From assembly GCA_030765055.1 (NCBI GenBank), contig CM060954.1, positions 109,678,054 to 109,742,053 on the forward strand: a DNA stretch of 64,000 nt, written 5' to 3'. The notes under the pieces are model-generated. The model made no database searches. It was not told where the DNA came from and worked only from the letters and a program-made list of their open reading frames with translations. This document shows, piece by piece, positions 42,994 through 53,969 of this stretch (its first letter is position 1; each line of letters begins with the position of its first letter). A program made the translations under genes and the position numbers. The DNA is from Mantis religiosa (taxonomy: Eukaryota; Arthropoda; Insecta; Mantodea; Mantidae).

Positions 42994-44345
42994 TTATGAT
43001 GATTGTGTTTAAGGGCAAACAACTACAAGGTTATTAGCGCCCTTAAAGTGCCGAATAGGATAAAAACGAGGTAAAGTGCTAAAATATGGTCATTTAGATA
43101 AAAATAATATAAAACAACCACACAACTGTACCTCATACACTAAAAGAAAACCTAAAACCGGTAAAAGGCTAAAATGATTAAAATGACCAAATGGTTTGGA
43201 CCTATATTCTGACATTGTGGGCTCGTAGAATTGGAAGTCCAATTCACAATAATTCAAATCGCTCTTTATTTGCGTAGAAATACACTCACAGTAGCAGTAT
43301 TATATCACATACACAATCTAGCAAGGTCGATGACCGCAACAGCGTTCTGATTACATCTGCTTACAGCACTCCTGTTACAATATCTATACATCTGTTTACT
43401 GCTTACGACTTGTTATCGACTGACTCTTGGCAAGTCGTCGCTTCCTTAAATACCTCATCTGATAATTCCAGACTGTACCAGAACAATAAAGAAACCGAAT
43501 AATCTCTGTCAATCAAGATGTCACCAGAAATTTCCATTTATCTCAGTTTGTTTGTTTCGGCAGACCGTTATCGGCGTGCTATCTTTATCAGTTCCTTTGA
43601 GTAAATAAGCCGCATTATCGCTCCGTACGAACCTTTTATGTGCGTGGCCGTGACAATATTCTAAAATTTAAAGATAAAAAGAAAGCTAAAACCTTGGTCA
43701 CCGTTGTCTCGTCATCCGCCAGTGTCTCTGCCAAGCTGGCCGGCAGCTGGAGAAACCGGCGGAAAGGTGCTAATCTAAAACAGTCTAAAAATACGTGTCG
43801 GACCGCCAGGTAGCAACCATACAGGGGGCAAAGCGGTTCTGGTGTCCAGTTTCATAAAATTTCTGACTAAAATAGCAGTGACCAATACGTAAACGTGGTA
43901 AAACAACTTCCTCCCGCCGGTATGCAGGAGAGGAAGCGGCCCAGTGAATCGGAAGCTCCTTTACCTGTCTAAGTTTGTTGCTGCGGAGAGCAGACCACTC
44001 ACCGCGCCAGTACGCTCTCCGCACAACGAGCCGAAAGCCTTCCGAGAGCACGACAGGGATATTCACACTGGGCCGTGTGCTAGCCGCTTTAGCTGCCGAA
44101 TCTGCCATTTCATTCCCCCGCAAGCCCACGTGACCAGGAATGCAGACATAAACCACTCTAACCCCCGATGCGTGTATAACGTGGAGGGCGTCCTGGATAC
44201 GCTGTACAAGGGGGTGTTGGTTGTACAGTTCACGAAGGCTCTGAATTGCGCTAAGGGAATTGTTGAGTCGAAGGCAATTGCCCAACCTTCGGCGGCGAAC
44301 ATGTAAAATGGCTCGATGTATTGCGTGGAGCTCTGGAAGTGCTGC
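42994..44345 (-). pseudogene. LINE-A copy 2: RNase H, C-terminus and 3' UTR, split by a solo LTR
   Basis: The minus strand from about 44345 gives RNase H remnants: LPELHAIHRAILHVRRRRLG, then NNSLSAIQSLRELYNQ (Asp of the usual SDS motif is Asn), then YVCIPGHVGLRGNEMADSAA. The C-terminal region follows (YWRGEWSALRSNKLRQVKEL, RREEVVLPRLRIGHCYFSQK); frameshifts destroy the final cysteine cluster kept in copy 1. The 3' UTR continues through the LTR insertion and ends with the complement of caatcatcataa at 42994. It is 5'-truncated next to the RTE-like fragment at 44346. Confidence 0.82.
43208..43655 (-). mobile_element. LTR-1 copy 4: solo LTR in LINE-A 3' UTR
   Basis: 448 bp with perfect 4-bp duplications atat (43204-43207, 43656-43659). 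On the minus strand it starts TGTCACGGCCACGCACATAA, carries a TATA-like gtatttaagg and an AATAAAG signal, and ends ...AATGTCAGA (ancestral GTCACA). The empty site is seen in LINE-A copy 1: here aaattttagaatat + ataggtcc, there aaattttaggatttaggccc. The LTR is therefore younger than the LINE. Confidence 0.92.
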
Positions 44346-44564
44346 CATGGAGACCGAATGTAAAGAGTTAGTTAAGGAGATATTCATGGAAAAACTTGAT
44401 TGCAGAAGCAGAAGAGGAAGAGCCAGGAAAAGATGGGTAGATGATATAGACGATGACTTGAGAAAGTTGGGTGTTGAAAGCTGGAGAATAAAAGCAGAGG
44501 ACCGAGTAGAATGTAAGAGAGTGGTCAGGGAGGCCAAGGGCCTACACGGCCTGTAGCGCCAACT

Positions 44565-44601
<37 letters not shown>

Positions 44602-44604
44602 CTA
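44346..44604 (+). mobile_element. RTE-like LINE 3' end with (TCA)n tail
   Basis: The plus strand encodes the end of ORF2: ELVKEIFMEKLDCRSRRGRA followed by RKRWVDDIDDDLRKLGVESW and a stop at 44554-44556. A UTR of about 10 bp and an array of tca/atc trinucleotides (44566-44600) follow. This is the standard 3' end of RTE-like LINEs, with a coding end almost at the tail. It is severely 5'-truncated. Confidence 0.8.
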
Positions 44605-45893
44605 ATCTTTGCAACAATACTGCTTTATATAGACAATGGGGTGTAAGATATTTAAAGCGGTTAGCACGGTAGTTGTCCCCATAAAGCACCGTAATTAATG
44701 CTAGACCGCTAAATAATACATCTTTCTGACAACTCTTATTGGATACCTTATAGATATATTGAGAAAATTATGCACTATCCTGAGTATTTCATCAGACATT
44801 TCTTTGAGCATGTCACCATTGGTTTGCTGTGCCTCTTCATACAGATAATTCTTGTTACATTTAACGGAAGTGCTGGTGGCGACATATGCGAGCAATGATC
44901 TACTGCCAACTGGCAAAGCCGTCATTCAGGGAATTCTATTTTCCTCGCAGAGGGCACACATTTGAAGTTGCAGCAGCAGCATCAGTATCGACACTGATTT
45001 TGTTACGCAGGGGAGCGACAGTTAACAATCAAAACATGACACTATTAGCCTGGTGGGGCACAGAGAGCAAGGCTTTGAAATGGATACATTTTCCAGCTGC
45101 GACACTCCCTCTCTCTCTCTGCCACTTCATTACCCGAACTTAAACCGTACGCTGACGTTCGTTGCTTTAACATAATCGTCTATGTTACAGCACAGCCAGA
45201 AAACCGAGTGGAAACCCATCCTTCGCATTCCGTTTTAGCGAACAGATACCTACAGCGTGAAGAGTATTTCTTTGGGCAATCAAATAGCTCTTCCAACATG
45301 CATTTAAAACACATTTACAGTCAAGTTATGCTTTGCGTTTCTACATTAGCAAAACAAAAACCTACTCATTTTAAAATTTAGATTTATAAAGTACCATTAC
45401 TATTTCATATCTCAGGATTTATATTCATGGAGGCTTTTTCATTGAATGTATGTGTGACATTCACCTCAGAATCTGAGTATTTTAACTTCCAAGCCATAGC
45501 TTTATCATCATCATGTAATCGCATATATACTTATTTTTTTACATGTATAACAACTTGGATCGCACTATACAGCACCCCTTAATTTCTCTCCTTTTTCCTC
45601 ATTCTTCTGCTGTTACCTTTGTTTCTCTGTCTTTATTAATGATTTATCAGAAGATTTATTTGCATCTACTTCTTCGGAATTGGTTTGATGCCAATTTAGA
45701 CGTGTTAGCTTTTCGTATACTACACCTTATGCATGCATTTCCTATCAAGTGTAAATTACAAGTAGAATAGTAGAGAAGGTGGGGTTTAGAGTCTAGGAGG
45801 TGGAGTCTAATACTTAATTTAAGCTTGCTTCCTTATGAAAATTAAACTCTGGATGTTAATAACAGAGTAATGAATATAAAATACTCAAAGAAA
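44605..45893. other. No recognised element
   Basis: An 85-codon plus frame (44886-45143) and a 75-codon one (45543-45770) lack known motifs. No repeat signals were seen. Confidence 0.4.
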
Positions 45894-45896
45894 TTA

Positions 45897-48212
45897 CACT
45901 GGTCGACAAAATTTAACTTTTTTTCTTTCACAAGAATTAAAATAACAGATTCTGAAAGTATTTTTTGTGCTGAACTCAAATATAATTACAGTTTTTCCCA
46001 ACGGGCAGGATTTTTGTGTGATATTCATTTGAATTTTTTATAATATTCAAAAAAATCCGTAACTAGCTATCTAACTCAAAATTATAACTACTGATTCTGA
46101 CTTACCTAGAAAGTGGTAGATAGTGATTTTCGGGTATATTTTGCATCTGGAACGTCTCTCATTTTAGTCCAACAGTAGTCAGCCAGCATATTGGAACTCC
46201 ACTTGCCTTGGTACCAATTCTCTATTGTAGAAATTTGCTGATGAAAACACTCACCGTGTCCATCGCTGACAACTCCAAGGTTTTCGGGGAAGAAGTCCAA
46301 GTGAGAGTTCAGGAAGTGAATTTTTAAAGACATGTTGCATCCCATAGCTTTATAAGAATGCAGAAGATCAGCCACTATGTCACGATAGTTTTCTGCTTTA
46401 TGGTTTCCAAGAAAATTGCAACACAAACTTTTGAAAGACCGCCAAGCTGATTTATCCAGTGGATTTAACAGTCCTTCGAAATGTTCATCAGACATTAATG
46501 ATCAGATTTGTGGTACTATAAAAACTCCTTCTTTCAATTTAGCATCACTGACTTTGGGGAATTTCGATTTCAAGTACAAGAATCCATCAGAAAGTTTATC
46601 CATAGCTTTGACGAAATTTTTCATAACTCCTAACTTAATATGCAATGGAGGTACAAATATCTTTTAAGCTTCACTAAAGGGACACATGCCACATTTTTCT
46701 GGCCAGGGATAAGAGATTCACGTTTTGGCCATGACTTTCTAACGTAGTGAGACTTCTTATCTCTGCTATCCCACTTGCACAAAAAACAGCAAAATTTTGT
46801 GAAACCAAGTTGCAAACCAAGCAATAAAACAATGACCTTTAAATCACCACAGATATTCCATTCATATTTTCCATATTGTATTTTCTCTAAAACTAGTTTC
46901 ATATTTTCATATGTCTCTTTCATATCAGCGGCATGCGCTACCGGTATTGTTGGAAGTTTATTGCCAATATGTAGCAGCACTGCCTTCAAACTTACTTTAG
47001 AGGAGTCTATGAACAATCGCCACTCATCTGGCCGGTGTTGAAGCCCAAGAGTTTCCATAGCTGAACAAATATTATTACAAAACACAATATCATTTTCTTC
47101 AGAGAAGTAAACTTTGAAAACACTATGGCGGCTACGATATCTACTAATTCTTACATCTTTTTGGAGTAGATGCCACCCTTTGAGTCTGGAAGCTAAAACT
47201 TCCGCTTGCTGTTTAGACAGATTTAAAACGCGAATCAGTTCACTAAGGTCTTGCTGATTGGGAAAGTATGGTTCTGATGAACAACTACTGGCTTCATATG
47301 TATGATCATTTTTATTTTCATCTGAATCATTTGGAGTTTCAGTCAGGTCAGAACCAGAGTTATCACTTAGGGTCGTATCTGCATATACTGGTACGGGGAA
47401 CTCTTCACTGTGTAAGACAGGTCTCATTGCAGATTGCAAATTCGGATACTTAACTGTATATTTTGTTTTAGATGTGATTCCTTTAATATTTGTTAAACAA
47501 AAATAACAGTCAAATGAACCTTCGGTTCCCTCCAAATCATGGGAATTGCAAATGGCATATGATGTGTACCATTTTTCCACCCAGTCAGCAGCCTAACACA
47601 CGAAACACAGCATGTATTTGTGGCCCAGCTCTTATCAAAATCACCAACTTGACAGCCAAAGTAAAGTTTATAACACTTCTTTACAAGTGGGGTCAAATTT
47701 CGCCTCAGAGACTTGAAGGTCAGCTCACCACAAATATAGCAGAAATTATCTACATGATTTACACAATTTCTTGGCATGATGAAAAAATAAAGCACAGAAA
47801 TACAACAGGCACAACATACACAATACGCTTCTAAACAGAAAGGAAGGAAATATTTCACTACTCAACAATATCACAGTCAGCTCAATACTGACACATCACA
47901 ATGCCAAACAGGTCTTAAAATGTCTAAACAACAACAATGAACAACAATGAACCTGTACAGTTATGTTTTATTGATTTTCAGCATGACATTGCAAACAATT
48001 TCAATAATACAGCTTGAGTAAAATAGCTACATATGAGGTAAAGGTTCCTATGACAGATCAAAGAAAACACTAAAATCATATTTTGAAAAGTAGCTTTTAC
48101 AGAAAAAGTATGCCTGGTAGGAAAATTCTGACTACATATCTGAATTCAGGATGGAAAATGCCACTAGATTCAATATTCAGATCTCTTGTGAAAAAAACCT
48201 CGTCGACCAGTG
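45897..48212 (-). mobile_element. CACTA-like DNA transposon with an uncharacterised ORF
   Basis: 2,316 bp. Both ends begin with the same inverted 11-mer, CACTGGTCGAC (45897-45907 and complement 48202-48212). Going inward, both then have a gap of 4-10 bp, a run of at least seven T and (c)ttcacaaga, so the inverted terminal region is about 35-45 bp and imperfect. The element is flanked by a 3-bp direct duplication TTA (45894-45896, 48213-48215). CACTA/CACTG ends with 3-bp duplications characterise the CACTA (CMC) superfamily. One long minus-strand reading frame, broken in three places, fills most of the interior (46106-47777); non-coding flanks are about 200 bp on the left and 425 bp on the right. 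Confidence 0.8.
46106..47777 (-). pseudogene. Putative transposase of the CACTA-like element (broken, about 557 codons)
   Basis: Start chosen at 47777 (MPRNCVNHVDNFCYICGE), where cysteine-rich sequence begins: CYICGE, then CCVSC, then CYFCLTNIKGI in the next frame, so an N-terminal zinc-binding region. An acidic, low-complexity stretch follows (SDNSGSDLTETPNDSDENKN). The conserved middle includes DEWRLFIDSSKVSLKAVLLH and CGDLKVIVLLLGLQLGFTKF next to CCFLCKWDSR (about 46845-46770). The C-terminal block has SLKIHFLNSHLDFFPENLG, then DGHGECFHQ and YQGKWSSNMLADYCW. Breaks: a frameshift near 47540, a frameshift near 46660, and a TGA near 46505 (CGA in the likely ancestor). I recall near-identical proteins repeated in many arthropod genomes as 'uncharacterized'. 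The D...G..K..C..C pattern recalls the Tnp2 transposases of CACTA elements; that link is inference. Confidence 0.75.
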
Positions 48213-48215
48213 TTA

Positions 48216-51022
48216 TGGGAAGACAAAATGCTGCAAACTACTCGAACCTACAGCACCAAGAAAGATAACAATGCCAAACCCCAAACCTTTATTGTACTTT
48301 GACAGTGTGTATAACCTATTAAAAATAAAACACGAACTACATAATAGCAAATTATCTAATGTTTAAAAAACAGGGAATGTTTTTAAACTTCAATCCAAGT
48401 AACATCCCAGTTTGGGACACACCAATTCACAGCATGTTTTCCTATGTGCACAAATAATTGCAGAACAATTAGATTTTCCTGATTTATTTAATTATTTATT
48501 ATACCTGGCTTTAACTACGTGGCCAACAAGACGGATTTTTTAAGAAATACCTGGTGGCTCAGTGTGTAGCGAACAGTTATTGTTCTAGATCTCATCGTCA
48601 TACCATGCTAAACCACTTTAAAATATGTCTACAGGATCCTTAGTGGTAGGCAGGTACTGTCCAACAAAGTGAGTCTCTGAAAGGAATGCGCCCCTTTACA
48701 CAGTGGGACAAGGACAGCAAATGTGTGTGACAGTGAACGCATGCTACACATGGAGTAGAACTGTTAGAAAAGCATGCGCCCTATTCACTCCCTGCACTGA
48801 AACCGAGAACATTCATTCACAGAAGTAGAAGTCGTCAGAATGATTTTTAATGATCTGTAACTGTACTGATATGGGGTGTCATAAACTACCAAGGTAAGGT
48901 GTAGGAAACTTTTCCAACCCACCTGCCACTCATTTCCCGTAGACTTTCTTTCCTGTTATATACTATAATATACTATATGTCCCTCCTCTCGTACCTTTAC
49001 CACTATCTGGACCTGGACCTGAACCTTGTTTCAAATAAGCTTGCCTCGTATCTCTTAACGCTGACCTAACCTAATTGCCTCTCAATGTTTACCATTGTGG
49101 TATAAATTATTTAGCGGTAAAATGAATTCGTTATTTAAAATGATGGTCATTGATATTACTCCTCAACTATTCAAGGAGGATCCTTTACTTCAAACCTGCT
49201 TCTCGGGATAACTGACGATATCGTCATTGGTGACATATTTGTTATTACTGTTATGACTAACCTTGCTTTGAGCTGGATTTGTTATACATTACCCTTGAAT
49301 GTGTTTGTTGAGTATTAACATAAACTTGTATTTTTGCATGCCTTCACATCTTTATTTGCATAATTTTTTATATTTTCCTGTCAATTATTACGATGTTCAC
49401 TGCAGGTTTCCACGTGGTGTCAAAGAAACGCCTACGTCACTGGAGGCATTGGCCAATTAGGGGAAAGGAGAAGGCAATGGCAGTCGAAGGGACACTTTGC
49501 CAGCGGGCAAAGGCAATTGAAACAAAGATTAGGTAACTATGTCCCTGCTTGTACATGAGTAGAGTAGGTATTAGGTTATATCTGGTTCCATTGTAATATG
49601 TGAAAAGAATTCAGTGTGTTGGCAATTGCCATCAATTTTCAATTCACTGTTAGTTTAGACATGTGGTGAAATTTTGTATCACGATATAATATACCCAGTC
49701 CTCTACTTACTTTGCGATTGAAGGAAACCACAAAAATATCGAAGTTAAGTTTATCAGCTCATATGATTTGAACCAGGGACATAATGTTGCTCCTAGCCTT
49801 ACCACCTGATTCTTAATTCTTAAGTAGTAAAATTGAATGTTTGGGAAGATTCGAACTGCTTCATCCACAGCCCCTTTTTAACGATCAGAAAGATTTTGTT
49901 TTGTGAAGTGTTCTGAAATAGAGTTTACCCTATAATCAAATAAGAATTGTAAACCCAGTCTGAGTATGTTCTATGATTATTCCTGGTGAAAACCAAGAGA
50001 CGAATTCACGTCTAAATATTACTAAAATGCAAGGAAATTTATGCCTTACAGGATTGAAATGGGATCTAAAATGTACATTTGTGAAATACATCCCCCTAAA
50101 TGATTCGAATGTGATATTTCCTGCTTCCCGTGCCATATACTAACCGACACGGAAACCGTGTAGCTCACTCAGTCTCAAGGGAATTAATTGACTAATGGGT
50201 TTTGAGTACTAACTGGCAGCAAACCACTGTCAGATATTACTGATTAGTACTGTACAGCTACACTGATCGCTCGCAGTGAATGTCTAGTGGCAAAAATTAG
50301 CAAAATGATTATGCAAGCACCCTTCACATCGGAAACCGGAGTGGATGGCAAAATGGGCACGATTTAAAGAGGACGACACAAGACACAATTACATCTGGCC
50401 AAGACAACTGCTACATAATATCATGGTCTCCTGTTAATTTTATTTTAAATGAATGTTACGCTAACATACATTGCATGTATTAGTTTTATGAAATCATTAA
50501 AGTTTATACGGTTGTACAGAGTCTACAACTGTACATCTGAAACAACACTTGTTTTTTAAACTACCGTATTAATCAATGTGTGAGAGGTTTCTTAAGATAT
50601 ATCATTCTACAAGAGAAAAATCAGATAGTTTTATCTTTACTACTAAAGAGAGAATTCTTAAAAATGTTTATCCTAACTACTTCATGTTAATCGAAGGTTT
50701 TATTGCAGATTATTTTATACTAAAATTAGGAAAAGGAAAATATGCTAGACTTAAGCGATAATCATATCCTTTAAGAGTTACTCGCTATGGGATGGCTTTA
50801 ACATTCCATTCTCTTTGTTTCGCAATGCGTGGCGCAAACTGTGGGTGCGCTTTCATGGCATAGGATCTTTCAAAGGAGGACAGCATCCCCTTTGACCTGG
50901 AAGCTCAACTTGAAAACAACCGAGACCCCACTGCGCTGCATTCGACGCCAACCGATCTGACCGCCCATCAGATTTTGTTCCCTCATCCCTTCATCTGGGA
51001 AATTATAAGTGCACAAGAAACC
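48216..51022. other. 2.8 kb without a recognised element
   Basis: GC-richer short patches at 49410-49540 and 50820-51000 have no recognisable motif. Small frames (49936-50136 minus, 50576-50761 plus) look like chance. This may include old unrecognised repeats. Confidence 0.35.
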
Positions 51023-51056
51023 TACGAGGTTTTTATTTATTCATTAATTTTGTATT

Positions 51057-52280
51057 TATTCATGAATATCTACGTTTTGCACTTCAAAGTAATCCCCACT
51101 ATATTATACACTTGTACCAACATTGTTTTTCCAATCCTCGAAGCAGCTTAAAAATATCATTGTTGGTCTTTTTTTGTGATTTTATTCAGCTCCTTCTTCA
51201 ATGCTGCCTTTACTTCCTCCATCGTGGCATAGTGTCAACCTTTCATTGACCCATTCAGTTTTGGTAACAAAAAAAAGTCACAGGGGGCCAGAGCTGTAGA
51301 TTATGGTGAATGCGCCAACAAAACTGTGTTGTGAAAACGTAGAGTCAGACTAAAAAATTCAATGCCTTAGCCGGGATTTGAACCACGGATCTTCTGGTTT
51401 CCGTGGTTCAAATCCCGGCTATGGCATTGAATTTTTCAGTCTGACTTTACGTTTCCACAATTTAGCCTACACACGGCCAGTGTGAAAGAACAATTAATTT
51501 CTATTAAAACTGTGTTGTTTTTGGCCAAACATTTTCATACAAGAAACGATGTGTGATCAAGGGCGTTAGCATGGTGCAAAAGCAAATTTTTGTTCTTCTA
51601 CAACTACGGGCGGCTTTGGCAGACTGTTTTGCTCAAATTGCGCATAACTTGCAGGTAATACTCCTTATTGACCACTCTACACATGGGTGGAACTCATGAT
51701 GCACCATTAGCTTGCAATCGCAGAAAACTGTATGCAAATCCTTCACATTCGACCGAACTTAGCGGGCTGCTTTTTCGGCCTTGGCTTGTTTGGCAGCATC
51801 CATTGGGATGATTGAGCTTTAGTTTCCACATCGTAGACATAAAACCACGATTCCTGTCCAGTTATGGCCCTCTGGAGCAAATTAGGATCGTCACGGACAG
51901 AGTTCAACAGCTCCTTAGCAACGTTAATGCGATGGTGTTTTTGGTCGAAATTGAGCAACTTTGGTACAAATTTTGCGGTCTGCTGTCTTGGTCAAAATCG
52001 AAGAACACGAGCCACTTGATATGGTTAGGCCCTCAGCAACTTCTCTAACGGTGATTCGACGATTGACTAATATTGTTTTCTTCACTTCTTCAATATTTTC
52101 ATCTGCAGTTGACGAGCTCGGGCGTCCGGGACGCTCTTCATAGTTTACATCTTCTCGACCAACTGAGAGCCTTTGGTACCACCGATAAACGTTACTTTGG
52201 TCTAAGATAGCTTCTTCATATGCCACAGTCAACATTCCGAACGCATTCACGCACTTAATTTTGTTTCTCACTAAAGGCTT
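51057..52280 (-). pseudogene. MAR-3 mariner transposase (inactivated)
   Basis: N-terminal helix-turn-helix region: VRNKIKCVNAFGMLTVAYEE, then SNVYRWYQRLSVGREDVNYE, RPGRPSSSTADENIEEVKKT and RRITVREVAEGL (52271 downwards). After a frameshift the catalytic region reads LNFDQKHHRINVAKELLNSV and LLQRAITGQESWFYVYDVET. The first DD34D aspartate (ITGDE in relatives) is Gln. The middle is decayed, the SINE-A sits at 51333-51505, and a recognisable end (EDW, DYFEVQ-like, VDIHE, stop near 51057) closes the gene. Confidence 0.87.
51333..51505. mobile_element. SINE-A palindrome (fold-back copy) in MAR-3
   Basis: 173 bp with perfect 13-bp duplications aaaactgtgttgt (51320-51332, 51506-51518). It contains two copies of the 3' half of the tRNA-like core in inverted orientation: arms 51333-51388 and 51401-51456, with about 52 of 56 positions complementary and a 12-nt loop (atcttctggttt). 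The box B element (ggttcaaatcc) occurs once in each arm on opposite strands. A single plus-strand tail follows (acaatttagcctacacacgg to aattaattt). Transcribed, it would form a long hairpin. Confidence 0.92.
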
Positions 52281-52511
52281 TAATACAGATTCTTTGTTCC
52301 AGTTTTTTGGAATAGGCCAAAATCAAAGACCAACTAAAACAGGTCCATGCAAAATAGCTGTCAACAAGTAAAAGAAAATTAAAAATGTCTGAGGTTTTGA
52401 ATACAAGTTAGGGACATGAGTGCCATCATAACGCCACAAAGCAATCGAAAATCGAATAGACCTATCCCACGAAAATTCAAAATTCGCGAAACTTTTTGAA
52501 TAGACCTTGTA

Positions 52512-53099
52512 TACCTACCGCACTACTGACATTCTTTTGGGCTTCGAATACCTTATTCTAATTTTACCTTCATTGCAATGTATGAGAAACGTTTACACAT
52601 TACGACTTTCTAGACGTCCAGAAGAAAATTTGCAATTTAGAACATTGTGATCCCATCCCAAATTACTTATCCTGAAACAAAAAATGTAGCAACTAAAGCA
52701 GCAACTTTATTGTACCATATTCTGATAACTACTCATCGAATTAGAACCACTATATTCGTTGGTGCGTACCTTAAATACTTATTTCTGGCATAGGAAATGC
52801 TTTAAAACTAGGTGTTGTTTAGAAACAAAGTTCACAACTTATATATTTATCAAATGTTATATATATATATATATATATTTCTCTTCAAATTCCTTACAGA
52901 ATATAGTGTTTACTATTTTAATTATTTACTTTTTGAAGCTTTTATTCGCATAGGGAATAGAAACAAATTAATAAATTGCATATAATGATGCTAAAATTAG
53001 CCAACAGTTTATAGAACTCAGCATTCATCTCTTCTGGAAGAGGAAAAAGCCCCAAAAAATTTTACCCGGGAATTCGATTACTCATCCTAACCCATAAAC
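52512..53099. other. AT-rich stretch with (TA)n
   Basis: A (ta)n run lies at 52857-52878. Nothing else was seen. Confidence 0.45.
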
Positions 53100-53101
53100 T
53101 A

Positions 53102-53965
53102 CGAGGGCTGTTCAATAAAAATGATCATAATTTTTTTACGGTCATAACTCTTCGCACTAAAATTGAATTTTATTATATTCTGTTAGCTTAATGTGAAACA
53201 AACATGCCGTAATGGTTTCATTGTTGGTACTCCTGGTTCCCGCCTGTGAGAAACAACCAAGTTCAGATATTTTTTCTGTATCGCCTACCGCTGCAATGGA
53301 GATACCATGCAGTTAAAGTTGATGTTAGAGGAAGATGCGGAGTTTCCTTCAAACGTAATCACTGAAGATGAAACTTGGCTACATCATTTTGATCCTGAGT
53401 GCAAACAGCAAAGCTCAGTGTGGAAATCTCCTTCATAACCAACCCCCCAAAGAGAAAGTGGTTGTTTCTGCTAAGAAAGTTGTGGTCATCTCATTCTTTG
53501 ATATTTATGGAATAATTTATCAGCATGTTGTACCTGCACACACATCAGTAACTGGATAATACTACAGGGATGTCCTGAAAATATTGCAAGTCCATATCAG
53601 GTACAAAATACCACATTTCCTTGAAGCAGGCTGCATGCTGCACCACGATAATGCGCAGCCGCATATTGACAATGTTGTTGCTGAATATCTTGCAAAAACC
53701 AACGTGACGTGCATCCTTCATCCTCTCTATAGTCCTTATTTAGCCCCATGTGATTTTTTTCTATTCCCTAACTTGAAGAAACGCCTTCAGCGCATTATCC
53801 ATCATCAGAAGCAGTGGTGAAGGCTGCGGAGGCGATTTTGAAGGATCTCTGGAAAAATGGTCACCAGAATGTCCTTGAAGACTGGCAGAAACGCTAGGAC
53901 AACTTATTGGGCTACTCAGTGTTATTTTTTTCCATTTAAAGTTATTATATTTGACTCGCTCGTCT
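53102..53965 (+). pseudogene. MAR-4 copy 1: mariner, left end plus catalytic core
   Basis: The left terminus after TA (53100-53101) reads cgagggctgttcaataaa, matching the inverted end of the copy at 63637. The DNA-binding domain is missing between about 53160 and 53300. On the plus strand the catalytic core follows with all three aspartate motifs: VITEDETWLHHFDPECKQQS, LHHDNAQPHIDNVVAEY and YSPYLAPCDFFLFPNLKKRL, then SSEAVVKAAEAILKDLWKNG. At least three frame changes and a stop break it (53368-53559, 53584-53820 and neighbouring frames). No right terminus was found, so the element is truncated beyond about 53965. Confidence 0.85.
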
Positions 53966-53969
53966 CCCT

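Larger units (their letters stand above)
51025..52509 (-). mobile_element. MAR-3: full-length mariner interrupted by SINE-A
   Basis: The left end starts after TA (51023-51024) with cgaggtttttatttattc; the right end is the inverted, diverged ...aactttttgaatagaccttg before TA at 52510-52511. Without the 173-bp SINE-A and its duplication, the length is about 1.3 kb, normal for mariner. The transposase is on the minus strand. The SINE lies in the C-terminal part of the gene, so the mariner is older. Confidence 0.85.

Noticed and set aside
44260..44537. N-terminal third of the long minus-strand frame over LINE-A copy 2
   Set aside because: From about 44346 upward this frame is antisense of the plus-strand RTE-like 3' end; only the part below about 44345 belongs to LINE-A.
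46416..48366. Plus-strand frames of 61-114 codons inside the CACTA-like element
   Set aside because: They are antisense to the better supported minus-strand protein, or lie in its non-coding flank.
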